A stretch of DNA of 64,000 nt from Karalla daura (Eukaryota; Chordata; Actinopteri; Chaetodontiformes; Leiognathidae). Below, in pieces: positions 51,290-62,560 of the stretch (its first letter is position 1; each line of letters starts with the position of its first letter). Under the pieces are notes generated by a model. That model was not told the DNA's origin, did no database searches, and was given only the letters and a program-made list of their open reading frames with translations. Position numbers and translations under genes: made by a program. The stretch spans positions 1,289,791 through 1,353,790 of the forward strand of contig CM055190.1 in NCBI GenBank assembly GCA_029224185.1, in the 5' to 3' direction.

Positions 51290-52125
51290 GTTAGAGGCTC
51301 CACGCGCTTTAGAGGCTCCACACGCTTCAGAGGCGCCACATACATTAGAGCCTCCACACGCTTTGGAGGCTCCACACACGTTAGAGGCTCCACAAGCTTT
51401 GGAGGCTCCATACACAGAGGCTTCACACGCTTCATTAGCTCCACATACATTAGAGCCTCTGCACGTTTTAGAGGCTCTACATACATTAGAGCCTCCACAC
51501 GCTTTAGAGACTTCACACACGTTAGAGGCTCCACACAGAGAGGCTTCACACGTTCCACATACATTAGAGCCTCTGCACACTTTAGAGGATCCACACACAT
51601 TAGAGGCTCCACACGCTTTAAAGGCTCCACACGCTTTAAAGGCTCCACATACATTAGAGGCTCCACACATTTTAGAGGCTCCACATGCTTTAGAGGCTCC
51701 ACACGCTTTAAAGGCTCCACATACATTAGAGGCTTCACACATTTTAGAGGGTGCACACACGTTAGAGGCTCCACACGCTTTAGAGGCTCCACACGCTTTA
51801 AAGGCTCCACATACATTAGAGGCTCCACACATTTTAGAGGGTGCACACACGTTAGAGGCTCCACACGCTTTAGAGGCTCCACACGTTTTAGAGTGTCAAC
51901 ATACGTTAAAGGCTCAACACGATTTTTAGGTTCCACACACTTTTGAGGCTCCACACGCTTGCACATACGTAAGAGGCTCCACATACGTTAGAGGCTCCAC
52001 ACACCTTAGAGGCTCCACATACATTAGAGGTTCCATGCAAGGCTCTACATACATTAGAGGCACCACACATTTTAGAGGTTCCGCACACTTTGTAGGCTCC
52101 ACACACGTTAGAGGCATCTCTAGTG
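51290..52125. repeat. 18-bp minisatellite (AGAGGCTCCACACGCTTT)
   Basis: About 46 units of 18 bp. The second half of the unit varies among CACGCTTTA, CACACGTTA, CATACATTA and CACATTTTA. Because 18 is a multiple of three, several frames on both strands are open for 200-300 codons. Higher-order copies are visible: a block of about 108 bp near 51660 recurs near 51790. Confidence 0.97.
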
Positions 52126-52777
52126 GTGTGCAGCAGAAACATTGAGTCATTGACTTGTCCTCAACCTCTGAGATGACAGCAGCCAGTTCAGCTCCTGATG
52201 GATGTGACACCACAACAAAGTGTTAACCTCAGGGGAGCTCCAGCTGAAAATCACAGGAAACACTCCTAAAATTAGCCTCTCTCACACACACACCCTGGCC
52301 GTCCTGACCTTGAGTGACCAGGGGACTGGACGTCCCTCCTCCCCAGCATAGTCTGTTTGTGCTGCAGAAGTCACATCAGCTCTCAGGAAACAAAGGTAGA
52401 GGGAAGGAGAAAGGTGCACATGCACCCCTGCACCCACCCCCACGCCCTGCACACGCTACACATGCACCCCACTCCTCCCCAGCTGAAAATAGCCTGCCGC
52501 TGGGTGCTGGATGGTGCTGTGCTGCGTGGACGCTGCACAGCACCATGAGAGGGAGAGTCATGTGACTTTTTTAACGGGGGAGCTCTGTTGTTCCCAGGCT
52601 TGTTGTGGTCATTAATCCTGTCGTCAGCTCGTAACGGAGCTGTCGTAGCAGCGGTTGTGTCAAGAGCAGGGCAGGCTGCATTCCACAGATGTCTGCTGCT
52701 TCGTGGAAAACAACCACACTTAAGCTGCCATGTGCTCAACGACTCCCACCCCAGTGGAAACGGTAACAGCTGAGCCG
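52126..52777. other. Intergenic, nothing recognised
   Basis: Opposed open frames at 52314-52740 show no domain. Confidence 0.3.
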
Positions 52778-52797
52778 CCCCCCCCCCCCCCCCCCCT
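52778..52797. repeat. Poly-C tract
   Basis: About 20 C in a row followed by CTCCATCCCTCC. Confidence 0.9.
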
Positions 52798-52955
52798 CCA
52801 TCCCTCCCTCCATATGAGGGAGCAGATCCCTGGCAGGCTCGTTTTGCCAGGAATGACTCAGCTTTGAGGAGGTAGTGGTGAGAGCACCTTCAGGGCGACC
52901 GTGGGCTCCTCTTACACTCTAGGGGATGATGTCACACTGCTGACATCACTGACTG

Positions 52956-53151
<196 letters not shown>

Positions 53152-53361
53152 CCAGAAATCTATAAGAAATCTATCAGACTATGTTACCATCCTGTTTGTA
53201 GCTGTGGGAGTATGCCACTGTTTCTGCTCAGATCTGACTCCATTCATGCTGATCTGGCAACCACACATATGCCTCAAAGAAATGATCAGCTGATTCTTTG
53301 TTCCTTGTTCTCACAAAGGGTTCTTCTTAGCCTGTTGCCGGTCGCTAAAGTTTGGTTCCTT

Positions 53362-53545
53362 AACTCAACTCAACTCAACTCAACTCAACTTCATTTTGAG
53401 TGCCAGTTCATAACAGATGTTATCTCAGGGCACTTTACAAAGTGAGCAACAACATGTACATAGTGAACACCCCCTGTCCTTAGACGCTCGCAAAGGCTGA
53501 GGAACAACTCCCAAGAAAAAAGGAATAAACCTCAGAGAGAGACAG
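53362..53545. mobile_element. Teleost interspersed repeat, shorter copy
   Basis: Begins with five AACTC units, then CATAACAGATGTTATCTCAG, GGCACTTTACAAAGTGAGCA and CTCGCAAAGGCTGAGGAA, colinear with 25320-25500. Confidence 0.65.
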
Positions 53546-55730
53546 AGGGGGGATCCTGGTTCTTCTGCTCCGTAGCCGTAGGCTCTGAACTGGACCCGAC
53601 ATGTAGCTCACGTTCACCTCTCAAATTTTCTGACTTGCCCATAAATGTAAACGCTGACCACCATACTTATATTCTGTCCAACGATTCAGCATGGACCCAA
53701 TCAAGGGGTGCATCATTGAGGAAGTCAGAAAATACATGCATTTGCACTGCTCATCATCGCCACATTACGAAGATCACTATTACACCTCACAGTCTCAATA
53801 ACAAACCAACAAGTTGTAGACAACATCACCACAAACCTATGGCAGGGAGTTCACAATGCAGCCAGTCAGAGGAAAGCCTGAACTAAGCTTTAGTTGTAAA
53901 AATGCACCCATATCCAGCCTGATATGTTGAAGCCACAACCAGAGACAGAGTGAGAGGCTGAGGAGGAACCAGGAGTGAGGACACTGACATCTCTCACAGT
54001 CACTGTGTCCTTCACTGATGGAGCCAGCTTCACACTCACTGTTCTGTGGGTGAGGTGGGCGGGTCACACTCAGACTCATCATGTAGCCCTTCAGATTGTA
54101 ATTGTTTTTAGCTGAATTTAAAATCTGCTAGTTGGCATTATGATATTTTAGTACCTGTCATAGATCTTTAGTGGGAACAGACTGTTATTCTTACAATCAA
54201 ATCTTCATCATCAGGTTTCTTTGTCTACCTCCTGGAACCTCCCTTAGCTCTGGATGTTTTGGGGAGGGGGTGAAGCCTCCACAGGGTGCTGTTGTTATGC
54301 ATGCTGCTGCTGTGCAGGTGAAAGCCTGACAGGTGCTGCCCCCCAGTGTTTGCATGCGGAACAGCAGCTGTTTGTGCTGCTGAAGCTGATACACAGTCAC
54401 TGTCATACACGGGGTCAGCAGCACAATGACTGCCATTACACACTGTGGATGCGTGTCGGCGTGCAGTGATTCTCTCTGGCAACAGGAATATGGCTCACGT
54501 CCCAAATCAGCATTCACCTTAGAACAGTAACATTAGGAAATTGCCTCCAGGTTAATACACTAATGCTCCTGTAAGCTGCTGCCAATTGTGTTGGGGCCAC
54601 TCGTCCCAGGCTGCTGGTTTTATCCTCACACACGAATAATTGTCTTCTCTTTCTCACAGTTTTCGACAGATGATACAACTTCTGATGTGCGAAGAACACC
54701 ATTCAGTGTTTACTATTGAATGCAAGATTGGAAGATGGAATTGTATGTTTGTTTTTCTGCATATTTTACTAGATTGACTGGACTGGATCAGATCTGAATT
54801 AATTCATTATTAAACATTTCATCAGGTGCTTTGTTTGCACCAAAGATTAATTTCAAGCTAAAATGATATTACATTTTTGTTTCTTAAATGACTTAAATAG
54901 AACCCAGGCTCTAAAGGTTCTGGCAGGACCAGCACAAGGCCTCTGTGTACTCAGACCTCCTCCTGTGAACACAGTACTACGTGATCTGGGGAGTCCATGG
55001 AAGAGAGGGAGCACATGGTTCCTTGCTCACCTGTGCAAACAGTCAAAAAACCCTTGGCTCTACAGAACTCCAGAGAGCCCAGGATGAGTTGCTGCTGTTT
55101 GGAGAAGCAGCGGCTTTAAATGAAAAACAAAGAGCTGCTTCATTTTGAGGCAGCTGGTCTGGGAGTGAGGCCTGAGTCTCTGCGTAAACATAAGTACACA
55201 GCTCAGATCACACTGTGTCCTCCTTCTCTGCACAAGCCTTCCACTATGAGACAGTGAGTGACCCCTACCCACCACCTCAGCACCCACATCTTCTCACCTC
55301 CACTGAGGGTGGGGGTGGGGGAGTGGAGGGGGCAATCCTGTTTGTAGTTAGCTGTGGGAATATGATGTTCTGCTCAGATATGGCTCCTTTCATGCTGATC
55401 TGGCAACCACCCGTTGACTTTACCCTGATTAACTGTCTCTGCTGACACTCACAGGAATGATCACATGACTCTATATTCCTTCTGAACAGCGTTTCTCCGT
55501 CTTTTCTCTCTCCTCCCCAAGTTGGCCACAGCAGCTCAGATCTGACGTCTACTTGGCTCTGCTTGTTGTCGCTGTTAGAGAGACCAGAGAGACGGGAGAC
55601 TGTTCTGAGCCGGCACGTTAAAGAAAGTTGAACTGAGCAGGTGTCTGACATGTCCCTGTTTCCTGGTCACATTCTAGTCGATGTGCAGACTCTCACCTTC
55701 TGCTGCAGCTCGACTGCTTCACTGCTGCCT
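53546..55730. other. Intergenic, nothing recognised
   Basis: 54253-54480 carries open frames on both strands without a known domain. TTCTGCTCAGAT and TTCATGCTGATCTGGCAACC occur both at 53222-53264 and 55368-55410, a small shared repeat block. Confidence 0.35.
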
Positions 55731-55740
55731 CCTCTGGGTG

Positions 55741-55795
55741 ACACACACACACACACACAGACACACGCACACACACACAGACACACACACACTAA
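55741..55795. repeat. (CA)n microsatellite, interrupted
   Basis: CA units with GACA and GCA interruptions. Confidence 0.93.
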
Positions 55796-56013
55796 CAGCA
55801 CTACATGTAAAGCACGACTAAGGTAAATTAGTTGCTATTGGGGACTCTGTTAGATGAGATGAGATTTTATAGTATTACGGATTCAGCTGACGACTCACGA
55901 CTCCAAAAGCAGCAGCAAATGACACCGTGTGTGTGTGTGTGTGTTTTGTTCTCTAGGCCAAAAAGAAAGAAGAAGAAACACTGAATGGAGGAGCTGGAGG
56001 TCTAGGGGGCTCA

Positions 56014-56027
56014 GTTTCTATGGCAAC
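56014..56027 (-). promoter_or_regulatory. X-box-like motif
   Basis: The minus strand reads GTTGCCATAGAAAC, one mismatch from the RFX consensus. No gene start is recognised next to it. Confidence 0.3.
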
Positions 56028-56101
56028 AAGCCAGCCGAGAAACGACTGTAAATCAAAGTGTGAAGAAGATATCAGGGGAATGAATGATGCAGAAGAGGGA
56101 G

Positions 56102-56102
<1 letters not shown>

Positions 56103-56143
<41 letters not shown>

Positions 56144-56152
56144 GAGACAGAG
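56103..56152. repeat. (GA)n microsatellite
   Basis: GAGA units with ACAG interruptions. Confidence 0.95.
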
Positions 56153-56259
56153 AAATGGAAGGACAATGCAGAAACAGGAGGGATGTAAGGGAGGTGAAGG
56201 TGGTGGAGGTGACGGAGAAACTGTGGCAGTGAAGAGAAATCAAGAGTTCAGGTTCAGAG

Positions 56260-56523
56260 TTGGCTCCAGAGCTACTTACAGTAAATCGAGCGGTGTGGGT
56301 CAGCAGATCTGCTTTATCACACAGTGAAGAAATGAGGGACTTCAATAAAGACTTGGATGAAGGGCCATTCATCCTTCTTTATCCAGGTAGCTCTGAAGTC
56401 ATTGATGTCCCTGGAACACACAGACCATTGACTCTAAAAACAGACAAGGCATACAGTTGGAAAGCCATATCACTGGATCACCCGTTTTCTTTGAGGAAGG
56501 CAGATTGTGTTGTTATGACATAG
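56260..56523 (+). pseudogene. Possible upstream exon of the HECT-like fragment
   Basis: A plus frame reads EGPFILLYPGSSEVIDVPGT followed by HRPLTLKTDKAYSWKAISL and ends in a stop at 56521. The pattern (a hydrophobic ILLYPGS then a VPGT and a PLTL) is weakly like the region before the HECT domain in teleost G2E3-like proteins, and it lies 0.5 kb upstream on the same strand. No clean splice junctions connect it. This is a guess from pattern and position. Confidence 0.25.
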
Positions 56524-57046
56524 TTGTGTCTAGTGCAAAGATGGCTTGATTCATTTGTCAAAAATCTGAGTCACATTTCAGAATGGACTCGAGAGTGTCT
56601 CTGATTTGATCTACCTTGCAAAGGAAAACGTTTTAGTGCAGTAACTTTCATACAGGTGCAATGTGAGTTTTTTTTATGTAATTGTTTACACACAAAAACA
56701 ATCAATAGAAAGTGGAAATTGACAGACGGAGAAAAATGTCAGACAATACTTAAAAGAATTATACTACATACTAAGTTTTATTAAAAAAACACTATACCTC
56801 GAGTTATGTAAAATAGCAAACAATCCTCTAGATTAGAAGCACAAAAGATGAGATGTTGACACACGAGGCCTTTGTTTCATTGGTCCACCAAAGCAACCTA
56901 ATCACCAATAAACTAGCAATTACCTTTTAAGAAGTTTCTTTCCCTTTCTGAAATATGTTGGAAGTTGGAAAGATCTTTAAGTAAAGCAGATACTATGCTT
57001 TGAGTATATTTTTTAAGTCTAAACTAAGTTTACCCATTTTCTCTAG
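56524..57046. other. AT-rich interval, possible intron
   Basis: Ends at a good acceptor (TTTTCTCTAG at 57037-57046) for the HECT-like exon. Confidence 0.35.
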
Positions 57047-58908
57047 AGCCACAGGCCTGCAGACAGCTGACATAACTGCACATTTGACACTTGACTCCAT
57101 GAGCGTTTCCAGATTCGATATATCACGATCTGACGTATGGGATGGAGCTGTCAGAGGATTTCGACGCAGCTTATACAGCGAAAACATCAAAATCTTCGTT
57201 AAGTTCACTGATGATGCAGGGTCCTTGGAGGAAGGGTTGGAGCGGGTGGGCCAAGGCGAGAACTCCTCACGCTTCTGGATCTGCTGAGAAGTCGCCCGGT
57301 CTCCGCGTCTTCCAGAGACGCTGTCTGGTGTTTGTCAGGGAGCGGCTGCTGCGGCTGGGTCACAGGGTGGCGCTGGTGCTTTGTTGTCCTATTGTGCCTG
57401 CGTATTTGGCTGTTGCCTCTGTCGGCCACTGTCGCTCTCTGGGTTTGCGTGGCAGAGCCGCCATGTTCCCCCCCCGGGGCTTTGAAAGGTGGAGAGTGAA
57501 GAGCAGAACTTATAAACAGCACCGGTCTCAGCCGCAGTGACAAGGACAAAGGACTTGAAGAAGCCTGATGATTGATTTTATACAAAACTGGTCCAAACAG
57601 TCTTGCAAAAACTGAACTGGGTTAGGGTTAGTAATTTTTTTTTTTTTAGCATAGATTTATTATAATGAAGAAGAGTAGTCAAGCATGAATATTTTTGTGT
57701 TGGTCTTACAATAAATGTCTTTTAAATAGGTCCAGGAAGCAGATATGGAGCAGTCTTTGCAAAATCTAATTTTGCAAAACAGCTCAATGTTCCAAACAGC
57801 TGGATGTTTCCGACGTGTCAGAGCTGGAGAAGCATCAGCTCGTGGAGGAGTTCCTCAGATGGTACATTATAGACCGCAACCACACTGCCATTCAACGGTT
57901 TTAAATCTATCATATTTTGAGATATTCAACTCTATCACTGCAGCCACTTTGTGAGATAGTGCCCTCAGTTCAGAAATAGAAGTATTTGCCATCTCCTGTT
58001 TTAGTCCCCTTCAGTGAAATGTTGGACAAAAATGTTTAATGTGTTGAATGATACTAGCCTGATCTTAGGTTCCATCAGTCTCCATCATGATCCACAAAGT
58101 AGTTATAGGTCTGTAAACCATGTATTAGTCTGACACTGAGTAAACTTTGTACTGAGTAAATCTACTTTACTCCTAGGCACAATACAATCAGATCGCATGT
58201 CAAAATTTATTTAATTGGAAAGCTGGTCTGTAAATATATTTGCATAAGTTGTTGATGTATATTTTGTAGTATGATTTTTCCTGTCTGACCTGATAAACCA
58301 CAGCTATGTCTTGCACAATAATTGTTCTTCATAGATTCAAAGATGGACTGTCAAGTCTGCAGTTTTTGACTGCGGTGCAGAGGTTTTCCGGCGTGCTGGC
58401 CCCTCTCCTCTCCCTGTCTTCCAAGGCTCTGAATGCTGCAGACATGGACACCATGTTCACTCCAGACCTCAGCCCAAGAGGAAGCAACAGGCGGGAGAAG
58501 TCAAAATAATTGGATTCTGGGCTGATTTTCTTCTTGATTGTGAAGGTTTGTCAAGGCTGTTAGGTATATAAATTGTGTAGTGAAGTCATATTTGTAAATC
58601 TGTGTTTCTTTCATGAAATATAAGACTGATTCACTTTGCTTAGAGATAATGCTAAGTCAAAGAATGCACTACAATGTTGACTTATTCTTTTTAGTAAAAG
58701 TGGCAGCCGTGTGGAGGATGTGCTAATGCTAACCACTGGTTTGTCAGCTCTTCCACCGGCAGGGATGACACCCCCTCCAACTATTGACTTCTTACCTGAC
58801 TCTTATTTTCCACATGCACACTCAAGCTACCGCTTTTGGATTCATACAGTCTTTAAGACAAACATGGAGTTTGGGATACAGAGTGCTCCAGGATTTGGAT
58901 GTGTGTAG
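57047..58908 (+). pseudogene. G2E3-like HECT-domain fragment, broken
   Basis: Four segments read as the HECT domain of the G2E3-like family that is abundant in fish. (a) 57099-57290: SRFDISRSDVWDGAVRGFRR and IFVKFTDDAGSLEEG, then GGPRRELLTLLDLL in a shifted frame. (b) 57790-57897: SELEKHQLVEEFLRWYII, ending in a donor. (c) 58335-58545: RFKDGLSSLQFLTAVQRF, FTPDLSPRGSNRR, then IIGFWADFLLD in another frame after a stop. (d) 58695-58908: VEDVLMLTTGLSALPPAGMT, PTIDFLPDSYF, and NMEFGIQSAPGFGCV before the stop. The b-c junction splices in frame (CG|A). The catalytic motif, normally LPxAxTCxNxL, is PHAHSSYRF here, so the active-site Cys is absent. At least two frameshifts are present. ATTAAA at 59168 could be its poly(A) signal. 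Confidence 0.75.
57291..57560 (+). other. GC-rich insert inside the HECT-like fragment
   Basis: CG-rich sequence with a long open frame (to 57540) that does not continue the HECT homology. It may be an insertion or intron-derived repeat. Confidence 0.3.
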
Positions 58909-59254
58909 ACTTTTTATGCATGGCATGTTAAGTGGGCCGCGACAGGGCTGTGGTTTGAGTATTTGCATTTAGCTACTTGTAGATGAATTGATTCAGAACA
59001 GATTATTTCGATTCCTGATTTTCATTTGTTTCCTTTTTGGGGTGTTCTTAAACTTGTTAATCTACTTAAACATAACAATCTACTCTTTATTACGTTGTTT
59101 GAATGTGCATTTTGCTATGTCTTACCAAACATTTCAGAGCTGTGTCCTGATTTTCATTTGGCGCTTTTATTAAAGCCAAATATTTTTTAAAAAGATAAAA
59201 TCAGAGCAGATAATCTTTAATGTTGGATACATAACAGTAGAGAAACAGCGATCC

Positions 59255-59440
59255 CTATAGCCCTGCTAATTCCTTCAGTGTGATGCACAGGCTTGAGGCT
59301 GTGCTCCAGTCTTGTGGCTGCTGCAGGTGCTCCTCGATGTCTGGATCACTGCACAAATCCAGCGTTTGCCTCAGGAAACACGTCATGCTCACTGTCATCA
59401 ACAAAAAATCCACTGCCCCTTGACCCAAATCTGCAAAATT
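59255..59440 (-). pseudogene. Possible 3' exon of the integrase-like element
   Basis: The minus frame reads DLGQGAVDFLLMTVSMTCFL, then DIEEHLQQPQDWSTASSLCI and TLKELAGL before a stop. It lies downstream, on the same strand, of the integrase-core remnant. Membership is inferred from position and protein-like composition only. Confidence 0.3.
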
Positions 59441-59507
59441 AGATGTTGCAATGATATAAAAGGCAAGGTTTGAAATGGTCCAGACACATTTGTTTACTCT
59501 TTGACAC

Positions 59508-59537
59508 TGACACACACACACACAAACACACACACGG
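59508..59537. repeat. Short (CA)n microsatellite
   Basis: CACACACA with AAAC interruption; an AT dinucleotide run follows at 59615-59650. Confidence 0.85.
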
Positions 59538-59660
59538 GTTATACCAAACATGTACAACTGTCCAAATATATCCAAGTTTAGACTATACAATAACGCCTTG
59601 CATTTTTTGTATATTTATATATTTATATTGTATATATATATATGTATATGATCATCTCTG

Positions 59661-60643
59661 CCTGTGAGGCAAGAGATACAGCTCATTCGGAAACCGCGCT
59701 GGACATGATGCAAGTCTGCTTGGTCGACTGCGGTGCTTGTTCAGGTCCTCTCGTTCATCCAGGTCGTGCTGCAGAACATTACTGAAGCTGAATCTCAGTA
59801 AGCACTAGTGTTCATGGCTGCCATTGAAGAGTCTCTAAGTCCATCCAAAACTGAGACCACAGGAATTCTATTCCCAAGTTCACGATTATCACGTAGTGAT
59901 GGAGTGGTCTGCTTTAGAGCTGCGGAGCACCTCTGCCAGACAGTGAGAATAACGAGGAGAGGAACAGGATCCTCTCAGCACCTTTTTAGTACGAAGTCAC
60001 GGCCATGGAAGCACACAATTGAAACGCACAGGCACCCAATGTAATTTGGGGGTTAGAGTTAAAGAGTTGAAAAACCTGATAAAAACCAGAATGACAACAC
60101 TTTTCATCCATCAAACACAGACGGACCAACCTTCCTCTCCTGAAACGAGACCAGCATGATGCGCTGGTTCCCTGTTGATGGGCCGTAGCTGTGGCTGGAT
60201 CAGTCTGCATCGTAGTCCGTATGCACATGGCGAAAGGTACACTGTACTGCTGCCTTAGTCTCCTTTTCTGTTCCGAGATCAGTTCTTAGTCTCATTGGAA
60301 TCACGCCGACACTCTTAGCACAGTTTATGTAGTTGTGAGCGATGACCGATGGGTTGTTGTTTGTTGGTCCACAAACGAGCCACATTATTCTTCTTGAGAA
60401 TCCATGGACACATCCTGAGAGGGCCAGACCAAATGGTTTTAATTTATCATACCCATCTACATGCCTTATGTAGTTTGGACCCATGGAGTGGTACATTTGT
60501 CTTGTAAACCTCCTGCATGTTCTCAGAGCAGTCCCTCGTGGATTCACTTGTTTAAATAACCTCATTGCTACATCGCGTTTAACACGAAGCCTGTGTTTCT
60601 GTTGGAGAACTTGCACATAGTCCGATAAACAAAGAGCTGCCCG
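59661..60643 (-). pseudogene. Integrase-core transposase remnant (DDE, GYDKL type)
   Basis: The minus frame at 60616-60200 reads KHRLRVKRDVAMRLFKQVNP, then a core with HVDGYDKLKPFGLALSGCVH, GFSRRIMWLVCGPTNN and MRLRTDLGTE. This is the rve-like integrase core found in a family of fish integrase-domain proteins: the DGYDK and RTDLGTE aspartates are kept. The normal continuation NQRIE-WW, which carries the catalytic Glu, is split by a frameshift (NQRIM in one frame, CWSRFRRGR in the next). Further 3', the C-terminal block DLDEREDLNKHRSRPSRLAS followed by NELYLLPH is readable at 59665-59790. The 5' end stops exactly at the Harbinger terminus at 60643. Dead copy. Confidence 0.8.
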
Positions 60644-60906
60644 GGGGCCTGTTTCAAGAAGCCGCTTTGTACATATCTCGACTATGTTGAGCCTGAAATG
60701 AGGGAATCTCTGGCTTTCCTGTCACAGAGAGGGGGATAAGTAGAGCTCGACTATGGCAACCGAACCAAGCCTGGTCGGGAGCAGCCTCTGTGGAAGAGAG
60801 CCCGAGCTGTCTCCTCCCCTTTCACGCCCGAGCACATTTCCTTGATTTCGTGTAGCGTGTTTCATAGAGAGTGTTTTTGGGGGATCTCGCACAAAGTTTT
60901 CCGACC

Positions 60907-61950
60907 ATGGCTTGTCCATTTATTGCTGATCCCGTGGACGAGGAGGCAATATTAGTTGCACATACGCCGGGAGATCATCCACCGGCCCCGTTTAGATGTT
61001 TTTTCTTTTCCAGACAATTTTCTTTTTGAAAGATACCGTTTCACAGCGCAATCTTTAAAATACATCCGCCTCCTCATCCACCCAGATATTCGAAAGGGGC
61101 ACTTTCATTGGAGCAAGTTCTTTGTGTTGCGCTCCGTTTTCTTTATAACATCTGTGATGTTGAACACATCAGCTCGGCCACTGTTTGCCGTGCAGTGAGA
61201 AGAGTGTGTCTTGCTTTGAGAAATCGTTTGCGCAGTTTCGTTCAGTTCCCTGGACTCAAGCCTGTCGGAGCGATCAAGGAGGAGTTCCACAGGATTGCAG
61301 GTAAATGCAGTAGAAATCAGTGAAAACGTATTAATACACATCATATTGTGTTAACAGTATGGGAGCTGCAACCATCACATTCCCACCATTGCACCCTCCG
61401 AAAACGAAGCCGACTTTCTGAACAGGAAGTGTATTCACAGTTTTAATGTGCAGGTAAGTTTACTATTGTCTCAGAATGTCTCAGAAAGGTTACGTCACAC
61501 TGTAAGAATTCATGCCAAGTCATACCAAGAATATCTGTTAATTTTGTAGTCATACTGTCTCATTTTCAATCAAAACAAATGTCATAACTGTGCACTTCAA
61601 AAGGTAACAGATTTTGGCGATTTCAACATGTTTCAAGGACATTTTCATTTGAAATATGTAGAAAAATGTGTCAGCGGAGCAAGTGTGATATTCCCAATTA
61701 CTGCAATATAACTTGGAATAGATACTTGAAACCAGTTAGACTTTTCTTAAAACAAGTCACTTTTCACGGGATGTTTGCTTTGACTGGAAACTACACAGTT
61801 GTCGACTGACAACGTGTCATTCTCTACACTGACAAGATTATTCGTGATGCTGCCAACATCGTCATGAATGTGGAGGCCACGTGGCCTGGGTCTGTGCACG
61901 ACACACAGCGTGAGTCTAACACAAGGAACTTAATGGAACATGGTGAGCAG
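60907..61950 (+). pseudogene. HARBI1-like (PIF/Harbinger) transposase remnant
   Basis: Start at 60907 (MACPFIADPVDEEA). One frameshift leads to FSFPDNFLFERYRFTAQSLK (about 61000-61060); another leads to LCVALRFLYN and ATVCRAVRRVCLALRNRLR and EEFHRIAG (to about 61300). A donor (AG|GTAAATG, 61301) starts an intron at the position usual for the family. Exon 2 (about 61357-61452) contains IAPSENEADFLNRK and SFNVQ before GTAAGTT; its start is HHIP where the family has CIDGTH, so the first catalytic Asp is lost. A third segment (61840-61915) reads DAANIVMNVEATWPGSVHD, which keeps the second Asp region. The remaining C-terminal part, with the third acidic residue, is deleted. Nuclear DDE transposase in origin, inactive here. 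Confidence 0.85.
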
Positions 61951-62560
61951 CCTCAAGCAGCTCGAATGTGAATCTGTTGGGACAAAAGAAAAATCCATGA
62001 GAGGGACATTATTTAATTTATTTTTCTTTTTTATTATAATTTCTGTGAACAATTTAAGCCCAAAAGAAGATGTAGGCCTGTTACATTGTGTGTGGGCTTG
62101 TGGCTCCTCAGAGGACGAGGTCCCCCTGTGATACGCAGAGTTCTGGCTCAGAACCAGCTGCTCTGCCTTTGTTAGAGGTGGTGGTGGTGGTGGTCCTCCA
62201 CCCATTTTTCTGGCCTCTGCCTTCTTTCTGTTGGCTGAGTAAAAGCCAGGTGTTACTTTAAATAGGCTTCATTTCACAGGATACAGGTGAGAGAGAGACA
62301 GGATACAGGTGAGAGAGAGACAGGATACAGGTGAGAGAGAGACAGGATACAGGCGAGAGAGACATTATTGCATGTGAAAGAATGTGTGTAAAACTGATTT
62401 CAATCAGATAACTCTCACCTGTTTGAAGGATGTTTTTGTATTTGATCTTGAGCTGCTTTCACGTTCGCTTTTCGCCAGTAGGATTGCATCTAAGTAAAAT
62501 TCATTTTAGCTTTAATATCAGTCCACGTTTTCGCCAAACAACATTATATGTATGCTTTAT
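61950..62560 (-). pseudogene. Harbinger Myb-like partner gene remnant with intron
   Basis: On the minus strand, exon 1 (about 62540-62419) reads NPTGEKRT, a stop where the family has Trp, then KQLKIKYKNILQT and a donor (ACAG|GTGAGAG). The intron (62418 to about 62242) contains four 22-bp tandem repeats. Exon 2 starts after CTTTTACTCAG with ANRKKAEARKMGGGPPPPPP followed by LTKAEQLVLSQNS (62241-62130). The exon junction restores the frame exactly. In this family the product binds the transposase and its DNA termini; this copy carries a stop and a decayed C-terminus. Confidence 0.75.
62278..62362. repeat. 22-bp tandem repeat (AGGATACAGGTGAGAGAGAGAC)
   Basis: Nearly four copies with one T/C change and a truncated last unit, lying within the intron of the Myb-like remnant. 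Confidence 0.95.

Noticed and set aside
51195..51984. Long frames on both strands spelling EAPHTL, VEPLKR and ASNVCG
   Set aside because: The 18-bp unit has no stops in several frames, so open frames are automatic.
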